A program made the position numbers and the translations under genes. The notes beneath the pieces are model-generated. The model worked only from the letters and a program-made list of their open reading frames with translations. It searched no databases and was not told the DNA's origin. This document shows, piece by piece, positions 47,109 through 55,068 of a DNA stretch of 64,000 nucleotides (the stretch's first letter is position 1; every line of letters starts with the position of its first letter). Source of the DNA: Methylobacterium jeotgali (lineage in GTDB: Bacteria > Pseudomonadota > Alphaproteobacteria > Rhizobiales > Beijerinckiaceae); the NCBI RefSeq assembly GCF_022179345.1, contig NZ_BPQR01000043.1, forward strand, positions 1 through 64,000, given 5' to 3'.

Positions 47109-48863
47109 TCAGAACCGGATCGAGCCGAGAACGGTGAAGCGGTTGGCGTCCGGGATCGCGTCGCTGCGGAAGCGCCGCCCGAACTCCAGCGTCAGGTTCG
47201 CCTCTGTGGCGCTCGCCGGGTCGAGGAGGCTCGCGAGCCTCAGGCCCAGGCCGACGGAGGACACCCGCAGGCGCCCCGCTTCGAGGATGGTCGGGCGCTC
47301 GAGGAAGAGCTGGCCGGTGGCCCCGAACACGTAGGGCGCGATGCTCCCCGGCAGGCCGCCGAAGGCGACGCTGAAGGGCCGGGACACCTCGCTCCGCACC
47401 ACCCAGCCGCTGTCGCCCCCGAGGCTGCCGGCGTCGAAGGTCGAGAGCTCCTGGAAGGAGGCGGTGGCGAGCTGCTCGCTGCGCGCCAGCGGCTGGCCGA
47501 AGGAGGTCTGGCCGCGGGCGTAGAGGCCGAGGAGGAAGCTCTCCGGCAGGGGCTGCGTGAAGGCGATCGTCGCGTCGAGCTTCTGGAACTCCGCGTCGGC
47601 CCCGAGGCGCGACAGCGGCAGGATCGGCGTGGCCTCGGCGCGGCTGCGTGCGCCCAGCCCGTCGACGCCCAGCGAGAGCGTGCCGCGGCCCGAGAGCAGG
47701 CCGCCGCCGTCGAGGCGCAGGTCCCCCTCCCCGCTCAGGCGCACGATGCGCAGACGGTCGAGGCTGAGCGGCGCAGTGGCCGCAGGCAGCACGAGGCCGA
47801 GCGCCTCGCTCGTCGCATCGAAGGCGACCTCGCTGAAAAAGTTCGCGCTCCGGCTGCGCAGCCACGGGTAGCGCAGGCGGAAGGAGAGGCGATCGTAGTC
47901 GCTCGTGGTCTGGATCAGCCCGGCGAGCTTGGGGGCCGTGCGGCTGTTCACGTACTCGACGTTGAAGCTCAGCCCGTCGGCACCGAGCGGCAACACCATG
48001 CCGCCGGAGAGCGTGCGCAGGCGCGGGTTGTCGCCGAAGGGGCTGCCGGTGCCGAGGGCGTCGTTGCCGCCGGGATGCCCGAGGGCGCGCACGTAGAGGG
48101 TCTCGCCCTGGCCGAACACGGTGTTGATGTCGAGGCCGGTGCCGATCGTGTAGCCGCCGAGCGCCTTGCCGACGGTGTTGTCGCCGCCGACGAAGCCCGT
48201 CAACGGCCGGTAGCGGCCCTCGATCACCAGGGTGGTGGCGCCCTGGGCCTTGCCGGGCACCAGGGTCGAGCGCAGGGACACGCCCGGTGTGTCGCCGGCG
48301 AGCAGCAGCCGGCGCTCGATCTCTCCGGTGCGCAGGTCCCGCCGGCCGACCAGCGCCTCGAGCACGGCGGCGATCCGCCCGCGGGCGGGCTCGGGCACGT
48401 CGCGCAGCTCGACGCGCTCGACGAAGCCCTCGACGACGAGGAGGCGCAGGCGTCCGCCGTCGCTCAGCTTTTGCGCCGGCAGCACCACGCGGGTCAGGAG
48501 CGAGCCCTGCCGGATCAGCGCCGCCTCCAGCTCGCGGGCGGCGGCGAAGATCTCGCTCGCCGGGATGCGGCGTCCGACGAGGCGGGCCTCGATCGCGGCG
48601 ATCTCGGCGGCGGCGCCGGGCGGGGCGCCCTCGACGGCGACGCCGGCGAGGCGGACGGAGAGCTTCTCGGCGCCGGCCGGCGCGGCGAGGCCCGCCTCCC
48701 CGGAGAAGGCGAGCGTGCCCCCCGGCCGCGCGGCGGGCGGGGCGAAGCTCGGCGGCGTGATCTGGCTGGCGGTCTGGGCAAGCGCCGGCCCCGCGAGCAG
48801 GGACGCGGCGAGTGCGGCGACAGGCGCGATGCGGAACGCGCGTGAGGAAGCCGGCCGCCTCAT
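47109..48863 (-). CDS. TpsB-type outer-membrane transporter (FhaC/ShlB family)
   Basis: A 584-residue outer-membrane pore that exports the TpsA partner. It has a signal peptide (AALAASLLAGPALA), a Pro-rich linker, a POTRA region (about 65-220: LVGRRIPASEIFAAARELEA, LLVVEGFVERVELRD, GVSLRSTLVPG) and a beta-barrel to the end. The barrel begins LTGFVGGDNTVGKALGGYTI, contains the conserved FRLRYPWLRSR and closes with a terminal phenylalanine (VLGSIRF), the Bam recognition signal. It is the first gene of the tpsB-tpsA-caspase unit; its promoter must lie in the 312 bp upstream. Confidence 0.93.
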   Translation of the reverse strand: MRRPASSRAFRIAPVAALAASLLAGPALAQTASQITPPSFAPPAARPGGTLAFSGEAGLAAPAGAEKLSVRLAGVAVEGAPPGAAAEIAAIEARLVGRRIPASEIFAAARELEAALIRQGSLLTRVVLPAQKLSDGGRLRLLVVEGFVERVELRDVPEPARGRIAAVLEALVGRRDLRTGEIERRLLLAGDTPGVSLRSTLVPGKAQGATTLVIEGRYRPLTGFVGGDNTVGKALGGYTIGTGLDINTVFGQGETLYVRALGHPGGNDALGTGSPFGDNPRLRTLSGGMVLPLGADGLSFNVEYVNSRTAPKLAGLIQTTSDYDRLSFRLRYPWLRSRSANFFSEVAFDATSEALGLVLPAATAPLSLDRLRIVRLSGEGDLRLDGGGLLSGRGTLSLGVDGLGARSRAEATPILPLSRLGADAEFQKLDATIAFTQPLPESFLLGLYARGQTSFGQPLARSEQLATASFQELSTFDAGSLGGDSGWVVRSEVSRPFSVAFGGLPGSIAPYVFGATGQLFLERPTILEAGRLRVSSVGLGLRLASLLDPASATEANLTLEFGRRFRSDAIPDANRFTVLGSIRF

Positions 48864-49175
48864 GCTGCGTGCGCCGTCAACGGGGTCGTGCCGATGGTCA
48901 TGCTTCCGGCCGCAGATCTGGTCACGAGACGCTCGAACCCATACCGACCGCCGACGGGGATCGCGTTCCAGGCCACGGCCGGGATCACGCCTCGCGCGGA
49001 TCCGGCACGTCCTGCGACCGCCCCCGCCGTCGCTCCGACCGGATCGCCCCCATGTCGAGGGCGGACCCGTCTGGTTCTGTTTCGGACTTTCCGCGGTCGA
49101 GGACGCAGGGTCAACGGCGTCCTGCTCCCTATGGCTCGGCCGGCATGGCTTTCGCCCGCCTGTGTATGATTTTGG
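48864..49175. other. Gene-free stretch upstream of tpsB
   Basis: 312 bp between the tpsB start and the stop of the PfkB kinase gene, both on the minus strand. I see no supported gene. A 7-bp inverted repeat, AGGACGC/GCGTCCT with a 10-bp spacer, lies at 49100-49123 and could be an operator. The stretch is AT-richer near 49160-49185. The tpsB promoter should lie here, but no clear -35/-10 pair stands out. Confidence 0.5.
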
Positions 49176-50114
49176 CTACAAGTGTCCGGCCGCGTGGGGC
49201 GCCGCCAGAAAGGCGTCCAGCGCCTCGGCGGTCGGAAAGGCGTCGAAGGCACCGAGACGGCAGGCGGTGAGGGCGCCGCAGGCCGCGGCCCGGCACAGGC
49301 ATTCCTCGATCGGCCGCTCCCGCAGCAGCCCCTCCGACAGGCCGGCGGCGAAGGCGTCGCCGGCGCCGATCGTGTCGACCACCGCGACGGGGAACGCCGC
49401 CTGCCGGAACCACCGGCCACGCCGGTAGGCGAGCGCCCCCTGCTCACCGAGGGTGACGACGATGAGCTCGGGCCCCTGCGCCGAGAGCGCCTCGAAGCGC
49501 GCGGCCTCGCCGGTCCCGCCCTCCGCGATGCCCGAGCCGTCGAGCCCGAGATCGTCGGCCTCGATCCGGTTGACGACGAGGACCGTCGTCGCGGCGAGGA
49601 TGGCGGAGTCGATCGGCCGGCTCGGCGACGGGTTCAGCAGGGTCGCGGCACCGCGGGCGCGGGCACGGACGAAGGCGGCGCGGATCGGCGCGTCGGGAGA
49701 CTCGAAGGTCGCCACGACGAGGCTCGCGGCATCGAGCGAGGGGCCGGCCCGCTCGACGTCCCCGGCATCGAGCAGCCGGTTGGCGCCGAGGCTCACGGCG
49801 AGGCAGTTCTCCCCCCGCGCGTCCACGAAACCGACCCCGGCGCCCGTCGAGCCCGGGTGCCGCACCAGCATCTCCCCGCCGAGGCCGCTGCCCGCGAACG
49901 CGGATTCGGCGATCGCCGCGAAGGCGTCGTCCCCGATGGCGAAGACGCCGGTAATACCAAATCCGAGCCGATGCAAAGCCAAAGCAAGGTTGAACCCCTT
50001 GCCGCCCGGCTCGGAGACGAAGGCTGCGGCGTCAAGGGACTCACCGGCTCTCGGGAGACGTGCTACGATGACTGAGCAGGCAACGACGAAGCTGCCGACG
50101 ACAAAGACCTGCAC
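49176..50114 (-). CDS. PfkB/ribokinase-family sugar kinase
   Basis: A 312-residue carbohydrate kinase of the PfkB family. The N-terminal substrate loop is EPGGKGFNLALALHRLG, and the C-terminal signature with the catalytic Asp is VVDTIGAGDAFAAGL. The sugar is unknown. It starts with GTG at 50114 after GGAGACG. It is divergent from a GntR-UTRA regulator, an arrangement that suggests the regulator controls this kinase in response to a phosphorylated sugar. No transporter or other catabolic gene adjoins. Confidence 0.87.
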   Translation of the reverse strand: MQVFVVGSFVVACSVIVARLPRAGESLDAAAFVSEPGGKGFNLALALHRLGFGITGVFAIGDDAFAAIAESAFAGSGLGGEMLVRHPGSTGAGVGFVDARGENCLAVSLGANRLLDAGDVERAGPSLDAASLVVATFESPDAPIRAAFVRARARGAATLLNPSPSRPIDSAILAATTVLVVNRIEADDLGLDGSGIAEGGTGEAARFEALSAQGPELIVVTLGEQGALAYRRGRWFRQAAFPVAVVDTIGAGDAFAAGLSEGLLRERPIEECLCRAAACGALTACRLGAFDAFPTAEALDAFLAAPHAAGHL

Positions 50115-50121
50115 GCGTCGT

Positions 50122-50136
50122 CTCCTGGTCCACGAG
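50122..50136. promoter_or_regulatory. Candidate operator between kinase and GntR genes
   Basis: Imperfect palindrome CTCCTGGTCCACGAG (CTC-N-TGG-N-CCA-N-GAG), 7 bp upstream of the kinase GTG. HutC/GntR-UTRA regulators bind short palindromes of comparable form next to divergent targets. Inferred from symmetry and position only. Confidence 0.35.
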
Positions 50137-50281
50137 TTTGGTCAAGAACACCGCCACCGGCCGAGCACAAATACGTTTGCTGAAAGGCTCCGGTCCGGAT
50201 GCAATCACAGATTCCGACCGGCTCGCGCATCTCAACCGGCCATCGCTGTTGTCGCTCCTGCGTCTGCGGGACGATACGGCC

Positions 50282-50986
50282 ATGCCGCTGTACCAGCAGC
50301 TCGAAGAACAATTGTACGACCTGATCGCCACCGGCGCACTCCCCGGCGGCACGGTCCTGCCGGCCGAGCGCCAGCTCGCCGAGGGTCTCGGAGTCAGCCG
50401 CGTCACCATCCAGCGGGCCTACGCGGCGCTTCGCCAGCGCGATCTCCTCGCCTCGCAGGGGCGCAAGGGCTTCCTGGTCCGCCCAAGGCCGGATCAGGTG
50501 CATCCCGGCATGGACCGCCTCAAGGGGTTCACCGAGGAGATGCGCGAGCTTGGCAAGATCCCCTCCTCCCGTATCCTCGAACGGTCGGTGGTCCAGGACC
50601 GCTCGATCTCCTCGATCTTCGGCCTGCCCTCGACGGCGCCGCTGCTGAAGCTGACCCGCGTGCGCTACGGCGACGACGTTCCCATGTCCCGCGAGGTGGC
50701 CTGGTACAATCTCAAGGCGGTCCCGGCCCTGGAGGACGGCGACCTGTCGGGCTCGGTCTACGCCTTCCTCGCCGAGGTCGGCGGCGCCCGGCTCGTGAGC
50801 TGCGAGCAGAGCATCGAGGCGACGATGCCGACGAACGAGGAGTGCCGCCTGTTCGGTTTCGACGAGCCCGTTCCCTGCCTGCTGATCAAGCGCCACAGCT
50901 TCACGCAGGAGGCCGTGATGGTCGAGTACGTCGAGGGCCTGTTCCGGGGCGACGTCTACAGCTACCGGCTGAAGCTGCGCAGCTGA
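50282..50986 (+). CDS. GntR-family regulator with UTRA domain (HutC type)
   Basis: A regulator of the GntR/HutC subfamily, 234 residues from the chosen start. The winged helix-turn-helix covers about residues 1-70 (MPLYQQLEEQLYDLIATG, LPAERQLAEGLGVSRVTIQR). The UTRA effector domain follows (LKLTRVRYGDDVPMSREVAWY, PCLLIKRHSFTQEAVMVEYV) and ends in the usual EGLFRGDVYSYRLKL. Effectors of this domain are small metabolites, often phosphorylated sugars. The start is uncertain: a TTG at 50138 would add 48 residues but would leave only 23 bp to the divergent kinase start, too little for two promoters. Confidence 0.85.
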   Translation: MPLYQQLEEQLYDLIATGALPGGTVLPAERQLAEGLGVSRVTIQRAYAALRQRDLLASQGRKGFLVRPRPDQVHPGMDRLKGFTEEMRELGKIPSSRILERSVVQDRSISSIFGLPSTAPLLKLTRVRYGDDVPMSREVAWYNLKAVPALEDGDLSGSVYAFLAEVGGARLVSCEQSIEATMPTNEECRLFGFDEPVPCLLIKRHSFTQEAVMVEYVEGLFRGDVYSYRLKLRS

Positions 50987-51017
50987 GCCGCGGGCGCAGC
51001 CCGGCCGCGGCCGCGCC

Positions 51018-52313
51018 TCACGGGTCCTTCGCTCCCGACAGGGCAGCCCAGAACACCGAGGGCAGGATGCTCGTCGGCACGCTGCCCCCGGTCTGCGGCA
51101 CGTGGATGCGCCGCGAGGCGTTGCGCACCGTGGCGCCGACCACGACGAGCCCGAGCTTGGTCAAGACGTCGAGGGTCGGGCCGCCGGGATCGGCGCGCCC
51201 GTCCACCACCTTCAGTCCGGCATGGCCCTGAAGGGCGGTGATCGCCCCGCAGGTCAGGGGCCCGGCGATGCCGTCGATCCTGAGGCAGGGCTGGCCGGCG
51301 AGGATCTGCCAGCTGTTGAGCAAGAGTTGGACGGCCTGCACGTCGTCGGGGACGTTGCGGCCGCCCTTTCCCACGGAGCCCGACATCGCCTTCTGCCGCA
51401 ACCCCTCCGTCCGCTCCCCCGGCACGTCGGCGATGAGCTTGCGCAGGGAGGTCGGCGAGATGCCGAACGGGCGGCCCGGCACCGGGATCGGGACCGGCTG
51501 CTGCGGGGGCGGCACCGGGAACGGCGAGGGCCGCGGCGCCGGCAGCTCGGGAATCCGCGGGATCGGGATGTCGGGCAGCGGAATCTCGGGCAGCAACTCC
51601 GGGAACAGCACCAGGATGATGATCAGCGCGAGGAGCGCCAGGATCACCGCGAGCTTGATCGCGTCCGAGAAGTTCGCATCGATGCAGAAATGGTAGACCA
51701 CGAGCCCTTGCGTCCAGTCGTGCCGCTTGTACTCGAGAGTCACGATGACCTTCACGGGGATCGGGATGGGGAGCAGGCCCGGCGCCATCATCGGGATGTA
51801 GCCGTTGAAGAGCTCATGCCGGCCGACCGGCTGCCAGTTCTCGCCCGGCTTGTAGGGAAGCTCGGTGTCGGCCATCAGCCCGTCGACGGAGGCGATCTTG
51901 GTCTCGCCGTCCTCGTTCGTCCGGTTCGGCATCCCGGGCTTGACCTCGTAGAAGCGCTTGTTGACCGGCGCCTTGTCGCCCATGAAGTCGGGGATGTAGA
52001 CGAGCTGGCCGTCCTCGCCCTTCGCCTCGCGGCTGTTCATGAGCCACTCGAGCTTCTGCTTGTCGACGTCGGGGTTCTTCTCGACCAGAAACGAATAGTA
52101 CAGGGTCTTCGAGTTCAGCCCCTGGCTGCCGTCGCGGAAATCGGGCGCGTCGATCGGGACGGGGTACCACTGGCGTCGCCCGGTGAAGGTCTGGAAGTCC
52201 GCGCCGATCTTCTCCTCGGCGTACTTGCCGATCTTGTGGAAGATCTTGCCCCGGATCGATTTCGGCAGCGGCGGCGACGGGAAGATGACGCCGTTGGTGA
52301 CACAGACCTTCAT
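51018..52313 (-). CDS. T6SS-associated protein with membrane segment and C-terminal peptidoglycan-binding-like domain
   Basis: A 431-residue protein at the effector end of the T6SS cluster, 51 bp after the PAAR gene. Residues 1-215 match nothing I recognise (KVCVTNGVIFPSPPLPKSIR). A strong hydrophobic helix follows at about 220-245 (LAVILALLALIIILVLFPEL), then a Pro-rich stretch rich in IP and PP. The C-terminal part resembles peptidoglycan-binding-type domains (NVPDDVQAVQLLLNSW, RIDGIAGPLTCGAITALQ). It could be a second effector, a membrane-inserted immunity protein or a spike adaptor. No catalytic motif is evident. Function unknown. Confidence 0.7.
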   Translation of the reverse strand: MKVCVTNGVIFPSPPLPKSIRGKIFHKIGKYAEEKIGADFQTFTGRRQWYPVPIDAPDFRDGSQGLNSKTLYYSFLVEKNPDVDKQKLEWLMNSREAKGEDGQLVYIPDFMGDKAPVNKRFYEVKPGMPNRTNEDGETKIASVDGLMADTELPYKPGENWQPVGRHELFNGYIPMMAPGLLPIPIPVKVIVTLEYKRHDWTQGLVVYHFCIDANFSDAIKLAVILALLALIIILVLFPELLPEIPLPDIPIPRIPELPAPRPSPFPVPPPQQPVPIPVPGRPFGISPTSLRKLIADVPGERTEGLRQKAMSGSVGKGGRNVPDDVQAVQLLLNSWQILAGQPCLRIDGIAGPLTCGAITALQGHAGLKVVDGRADPGGPTLDVLTKLGLVVVGATVRNASRRIHVPQTGGSVPTSILPSVFWAALSGAKDP

Positions 52314-52364
52314 GGTGCCCTCCCCTTCGAGCCGCCCTGCGCGGATCGGCCCCGGCGGCCCGTC

Positions 52365-52865
52365 TCAGCCTCCGATGATCACCGTCGGCAGTCCCATGAC
52401 GATGGCGTTCGGCGGTCCGACCGCCTCGACGATGGTGTCGCCCGCCCGGCAGGCGGCGAGCTTGTTGATGAGCACCGTCTGCGAGCCGTTGACGACCACG
52501 CCGGGCCCGTGGGGCGGGATCGGCAGGGGCGTCGCGCAGAGGTGGATGTCGGCGCCGCCCGCGCCGCCCGAGATCATCGAACCCATGGTCGAGGCGGCCG
52601 TCGACTTGACGGTCTGCTCCGCGGCGAGCGCCGCGGGCGCGCCCGGCGTGCCGGCGGCGGCGAGCGTCGCGGCCTCCGCGACCTGGATCGTCGTATCCGA
52701 TATGGCCTTGGCCGCCTGGATCGCCGCCGCCGCCGCGGCGCTGACCCCGCGCCAGGCCGGCAGGCTGCCGATCAGCACGTTGGGGCTGCCCGGCCCCGGT
52801 TGGAGCACCGGCGGCAGCGGGTGGGCGACGGGGTCGGTGACGCGCGCGGCGGGGCCCTTGGGCAT
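52365..52865 (-). CDS. PAAR-domain T6SS spike-tip protein
   Basis: A 166-residue protein with split PAAR features: AARVTDPVAHPLPPVLQPG at the N-terminus and ADIHLCATPLPIPPHGPGVV, then VNGSQTVLINKLAACRAGD, in the C-terminal half. An Ala-rich helical stretch (residues 38-100) separates them. PAAR proteins sharpen the VgrG spike and carry effectors. It follows the amidase gene by 11 bp, which links the two as effector and carrier. No VgrG gene is in the window. Confidence 0.88.
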   Translation of the reverse strand: MPKGPAARVTDPVAHPLPPVLQPGPGSPNVLIGSLPAWRGVSAAAAAAIQAAKAISDTTIQVAEAATLAAAGTPGAPAALAAEQTVKSTAASTMGSMISGGAGGADIHLCATPLPIPPHGPGVVVNGSQTVLINKLAACRAGDTIVEAVGPPNAIVMGLPTVIIGG

Positions 52866-52876
52866 GGCGTGAGACC

Positions 52877-54037
52877 TCAGCCCTTCTTGGAGCCGCCGCC
52901 GCCGGCGACCTTGACCGGCTCCTCGTAGAGGTACTTCTCGGCCCCCGGCAGGACGACGGCGGACTTGCCGAGCACCTCCGGCATCTGGGACATGATCGGC
53001 GCGCCGGGGCAGGACTTCGGATAGTAGTCGAGCCACCAGTGGCAGGAGAGGCCGAGGGAATCGATGCAGACGCGCAGGTTGTCGGAGGTGGTCGGCGCGT
53101 CGCCGCGGGCGACGAAGGCGTCCGCCAGCGCCTTGTAGTGCTGGTCGAGGCCCATGCCGAGCACGCCGCCGAAGATCGGCTTGCCGGCCTCGTCCTTCTT
53201 CACGAAGGACTGCTTGCCGACCCATTCGAGCATGTGCTTCTGCCCGACATAGGGGATCGCGAGCCCCTCCTTCACGTGCGGGAAGGCGTCCCGCACCCAG
53301 CCCCAGAGGTCGCGGAGCGCATCGAGCTGGGGACCCGGCTTGATGCCTTCCGTGCGCTGGATGGCGTTGTCCGGCTGGTAGCCGACGAGCTCGACGCTGA
53401 GCCAGTGCGGGTTGCCCGGCCCCTGCGCCCAGGCCTCCAGCGAGGCCGCGACGAACTGCACGACGTTGCCGGAGCGATCGATCACGAAATGGGTCGAGAC
53501 GTTACGCTTCGTGAAGATGTCGAAGCAGTCCCTGGCCTGCCCGCGCCCCGCCGTGATGTGCACGGCGAGCCCGTTCACGCTCTTCAGCGGGCCCCCGAAG
53601 GCCTTCTCCAGCGGCATGTATTCGATGGCCCGCTTCGAGAGGAACTGCGCCGCCTGCTTCTTGTCGCCGGAGAAGAGCAGGTCCGCGTTGATGGCGCTCT
53701 TGTCGGTGGACGGCTTCTTCTCGGTGACGCTGCGGGCGATGGCGTGGAGGTTGTATGGCTTGCCATGCATCGTGCAGGAGCCGGTCCAGTTCTCGGTGTT
53801 GATCGGCAGCGCCCAGGTTTCCTTGGTCTGCGAGTTCGTCCACGTCGTCTTGAGCTTGCCGCCCTCGAGGAACCAGCTTCCCTGGCCGGTCATGCCGTTG
53901 TTCTCGTCCTTCCAGGTGACGCTTCCCGTTCGGGAGCGGCCGTCGCCGGAGAAGGTGTAGAGCCAGACCCATTGCTGGGACGCGTCCCAGCAGCGGACGG
54001 TCCATTTCGAGGCCTGCATCGTCTGGATGGTCGCCAA
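52877..54037 (-). CDS. Probable T6SS peptidoglycan amidase effector
   Basis: A 386-residue protein. Residues 1-110 form a beta-rich domain (SVTWKDENNGMTGQGSWFLE, LKTTWTNSQTKETWALP). Residues 150-375 resemble the zinc N-acetylmuramoyl-L-alanine amidase fold: GLAVHITAGRGQARDCFDIF with the first His, STHFVIDRSGNVVQFV, WLSVELVGYQ with the Glu, and the C-terminal DYYPKSCPGAPIM. There is no signal peptide, as expected for cargo injected by T6SS. It lies just before PAAR. The expected role is cutting the stem peptide from glycan in a rival's cell wall; this is an inference from family and context. Confidence 0.82.
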   Translation of the reverse strand: MATIQTMQASKWTVRCWDASQQWVWLYTFSGDGRSRTGSVTWKDENNGMTGQGSWFLEGGKLKTTWTNSQTKETWALPINTENWTGSCTMHGKPYNLHAIARSVTEKKPSTDKSAINADLLFSGDKKQAAQFLSKRAIEYMPLEKAFGGPLKSVNGLAVHITAGRGQARDCFDIFTKRNVSTHFVIDRSGNVVQFVAASLEAWAQGPGNPHWLSVELVGYQPDNAIQRTEGIKPGPQLDALRDLWGWVRDAFPHVKEGLAIPYVGQKHMLEWVGKQSFVKKDEAGKPIFGGVLGMGLDQHYKALADAFVARGDAPTTSDNLRVCIDSLGLSCHWWLDYYPKSCPGAPIMSQMPEVLGKSAVVLPGAEKYLYEEPVKVAGGGGSKKG

Positions 54038-54071
54038 GGCGGATACTCCGGTGGCTCGGGTGGTCTCGGGA

Positions 54072-54377
54072 TCAGGCGTCGGTCTCGTCCGGCTCGCGGA
54101 CGAGCGTTCCCCACTCGGCCTGCCAGAGCCCGTCCGGGTCCAGGACCACGAGGGGCACCCGCATCTCGTTGGCGAGGCGGATCGCCGAGCGGAACGCGTC
54201 CTTCAGCGGCATCTCGTCGGACGCGAAATCCTTCGGCAGCCGGCCGCCGGTGATCGCGGCGGGGCAGGTGACGACCCCGGACATCTTCTCGCCCTCCCGC
54301 TTCAGCGAGAGTGTCATGGCGTCGTCCGCCGGCTCGTCGACCTGCTCGAAGCGGTTGCCGGAAGCCTCTTTCGTCAT
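54072..54377 (-). CDS. Small unknown protein beside the amidase effector
   Basis: A 101-residue protein without a signal peptide or membrane segment. It is acidic and Met-rich (MTLSLKREGEKMSGVVTCPA, AFRSAIRLANEMRVPLVVLD, GLWQAEWGTLVREPD). I do not recognise the family. It lies 34 bp upstream of the amidase gene and follows a GGGAGAGG ribosome site. An immunity role is possible from position, but amidase immunity proteins are normally exported and this one is not, so a chaperone or adaptor is at least as likely. Confidence 0.7.
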   Translation of the reverse strand: MTKEASGNRFEQVDEPADDAMTLSLKREGEKMSGVVTCPAAITGGRLPKDFASDEMPLKDAFRSAIRLANEMRVPLVVLDPDGLWQAEWGTLVREPDETDA

Positions 54378-54442
54378 GTCCCTCTCCCTCGGGTCGGTCC
54401 CGGTCTCGTCGAGGGCCGTGCTCGCCCGCCGACGCTTGCGTC

Positions 54443-54931
54443 TCACGAGCGGCCGATCACGCGGCTCCCCACGGTCATTCCCGCCATCACCGCCGGCTTC
54501 AGCGCGTTCGTGGCGGAGGCGGTGATGGTCTTGCGCTCTTCGGTCGATTTCGACGTTCCGGTGCGCGCGATCTTGTCCATGTGGCGGATCGTCAGGACGC
54601 CGACGATGTTGTCGGCGGACGTCTGGTATCCGTAGCCGATGATCTTGTTCATCTGCTTGTAGATCAGCACCGCCTTCGCGGTCGCGGTGCCGTACTCCAT
54701 GACCTCGGCCTCGGCGTTGAAGAGCGACGCGGTCATCTCCGGATCCTCCCCGCTGGCCACGTCTTCGGCGTACATCACCTGCAGGGCGCCGACGCCGTAG
54801 AGGAAGAACTGGATCCGCCTGACGTGGACGCCCTGATCGCCGACGGTCACGTGATAGCGGTGATCGATGGCCGTCATCTGCAGCCTGGCGTCGTCGCGGA
54901 AGAGCGTGCTCGTCAAAATCTTGCTGGCCAC
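54443..54931 (-). CDS. Peptidoglycan-binding-like protein in the T6SS cluster
   Basis: A 162-residue protein. The N-terminal part (LQMTAIDHRYHVTVGD) is followed by a helical module resembling peptidoglycan-binding domain 1 (GVHVRRIQFFLYGVGAL, then YGTATAKAVLIYKQMNKIIG and NIVGVLTIRHMDKI). There is no signal peptide. Position between the OmpA-like gene and the effector genes suggests a T6SS accessory or cargo protein. Function unknown. Confidence 0.72.
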   Translation of the reverse strand: MASKILTSTLFRDDARLQMTAIDHRYHVTVGDQGVHVRRIQFFLYGVGALQVMYAEDVASGEDPEMTASLFNAEAEVMEYGTATAKAVLIYKQMNKIIGYGYQTSADNIVGVLTIRHMDKIARTGTSKSTEERKTITASATNALKPAVMAGMTVGSRVIGRS

Positions 54932-55068
54932 TGTTTCGGCTCCCTGTCCGGATCGCGCTTCGATCCGACGCTGCTACTCTTGTCCCCCGCACAGCGCGCG
55001 GTCGGCTCCGGCGGCTCTACGGCGGCCGCTCCGCGCGGCGTCCGATCTGTCGCATCGCGGCGCCGGCC

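Noticed and set aside
44682..48845. 1387-codon + strand open frame
   Set aside because: Antisense to tpsA and tpsB, which have clear signal peptides, TPS and barrel motifs.
48812..49270. 152-codon + strand reading in the tpsB upstream gap
   Set aside because: Arg-rich, no family feature, overlaps the ends of two supported genes and has no ribosome site.
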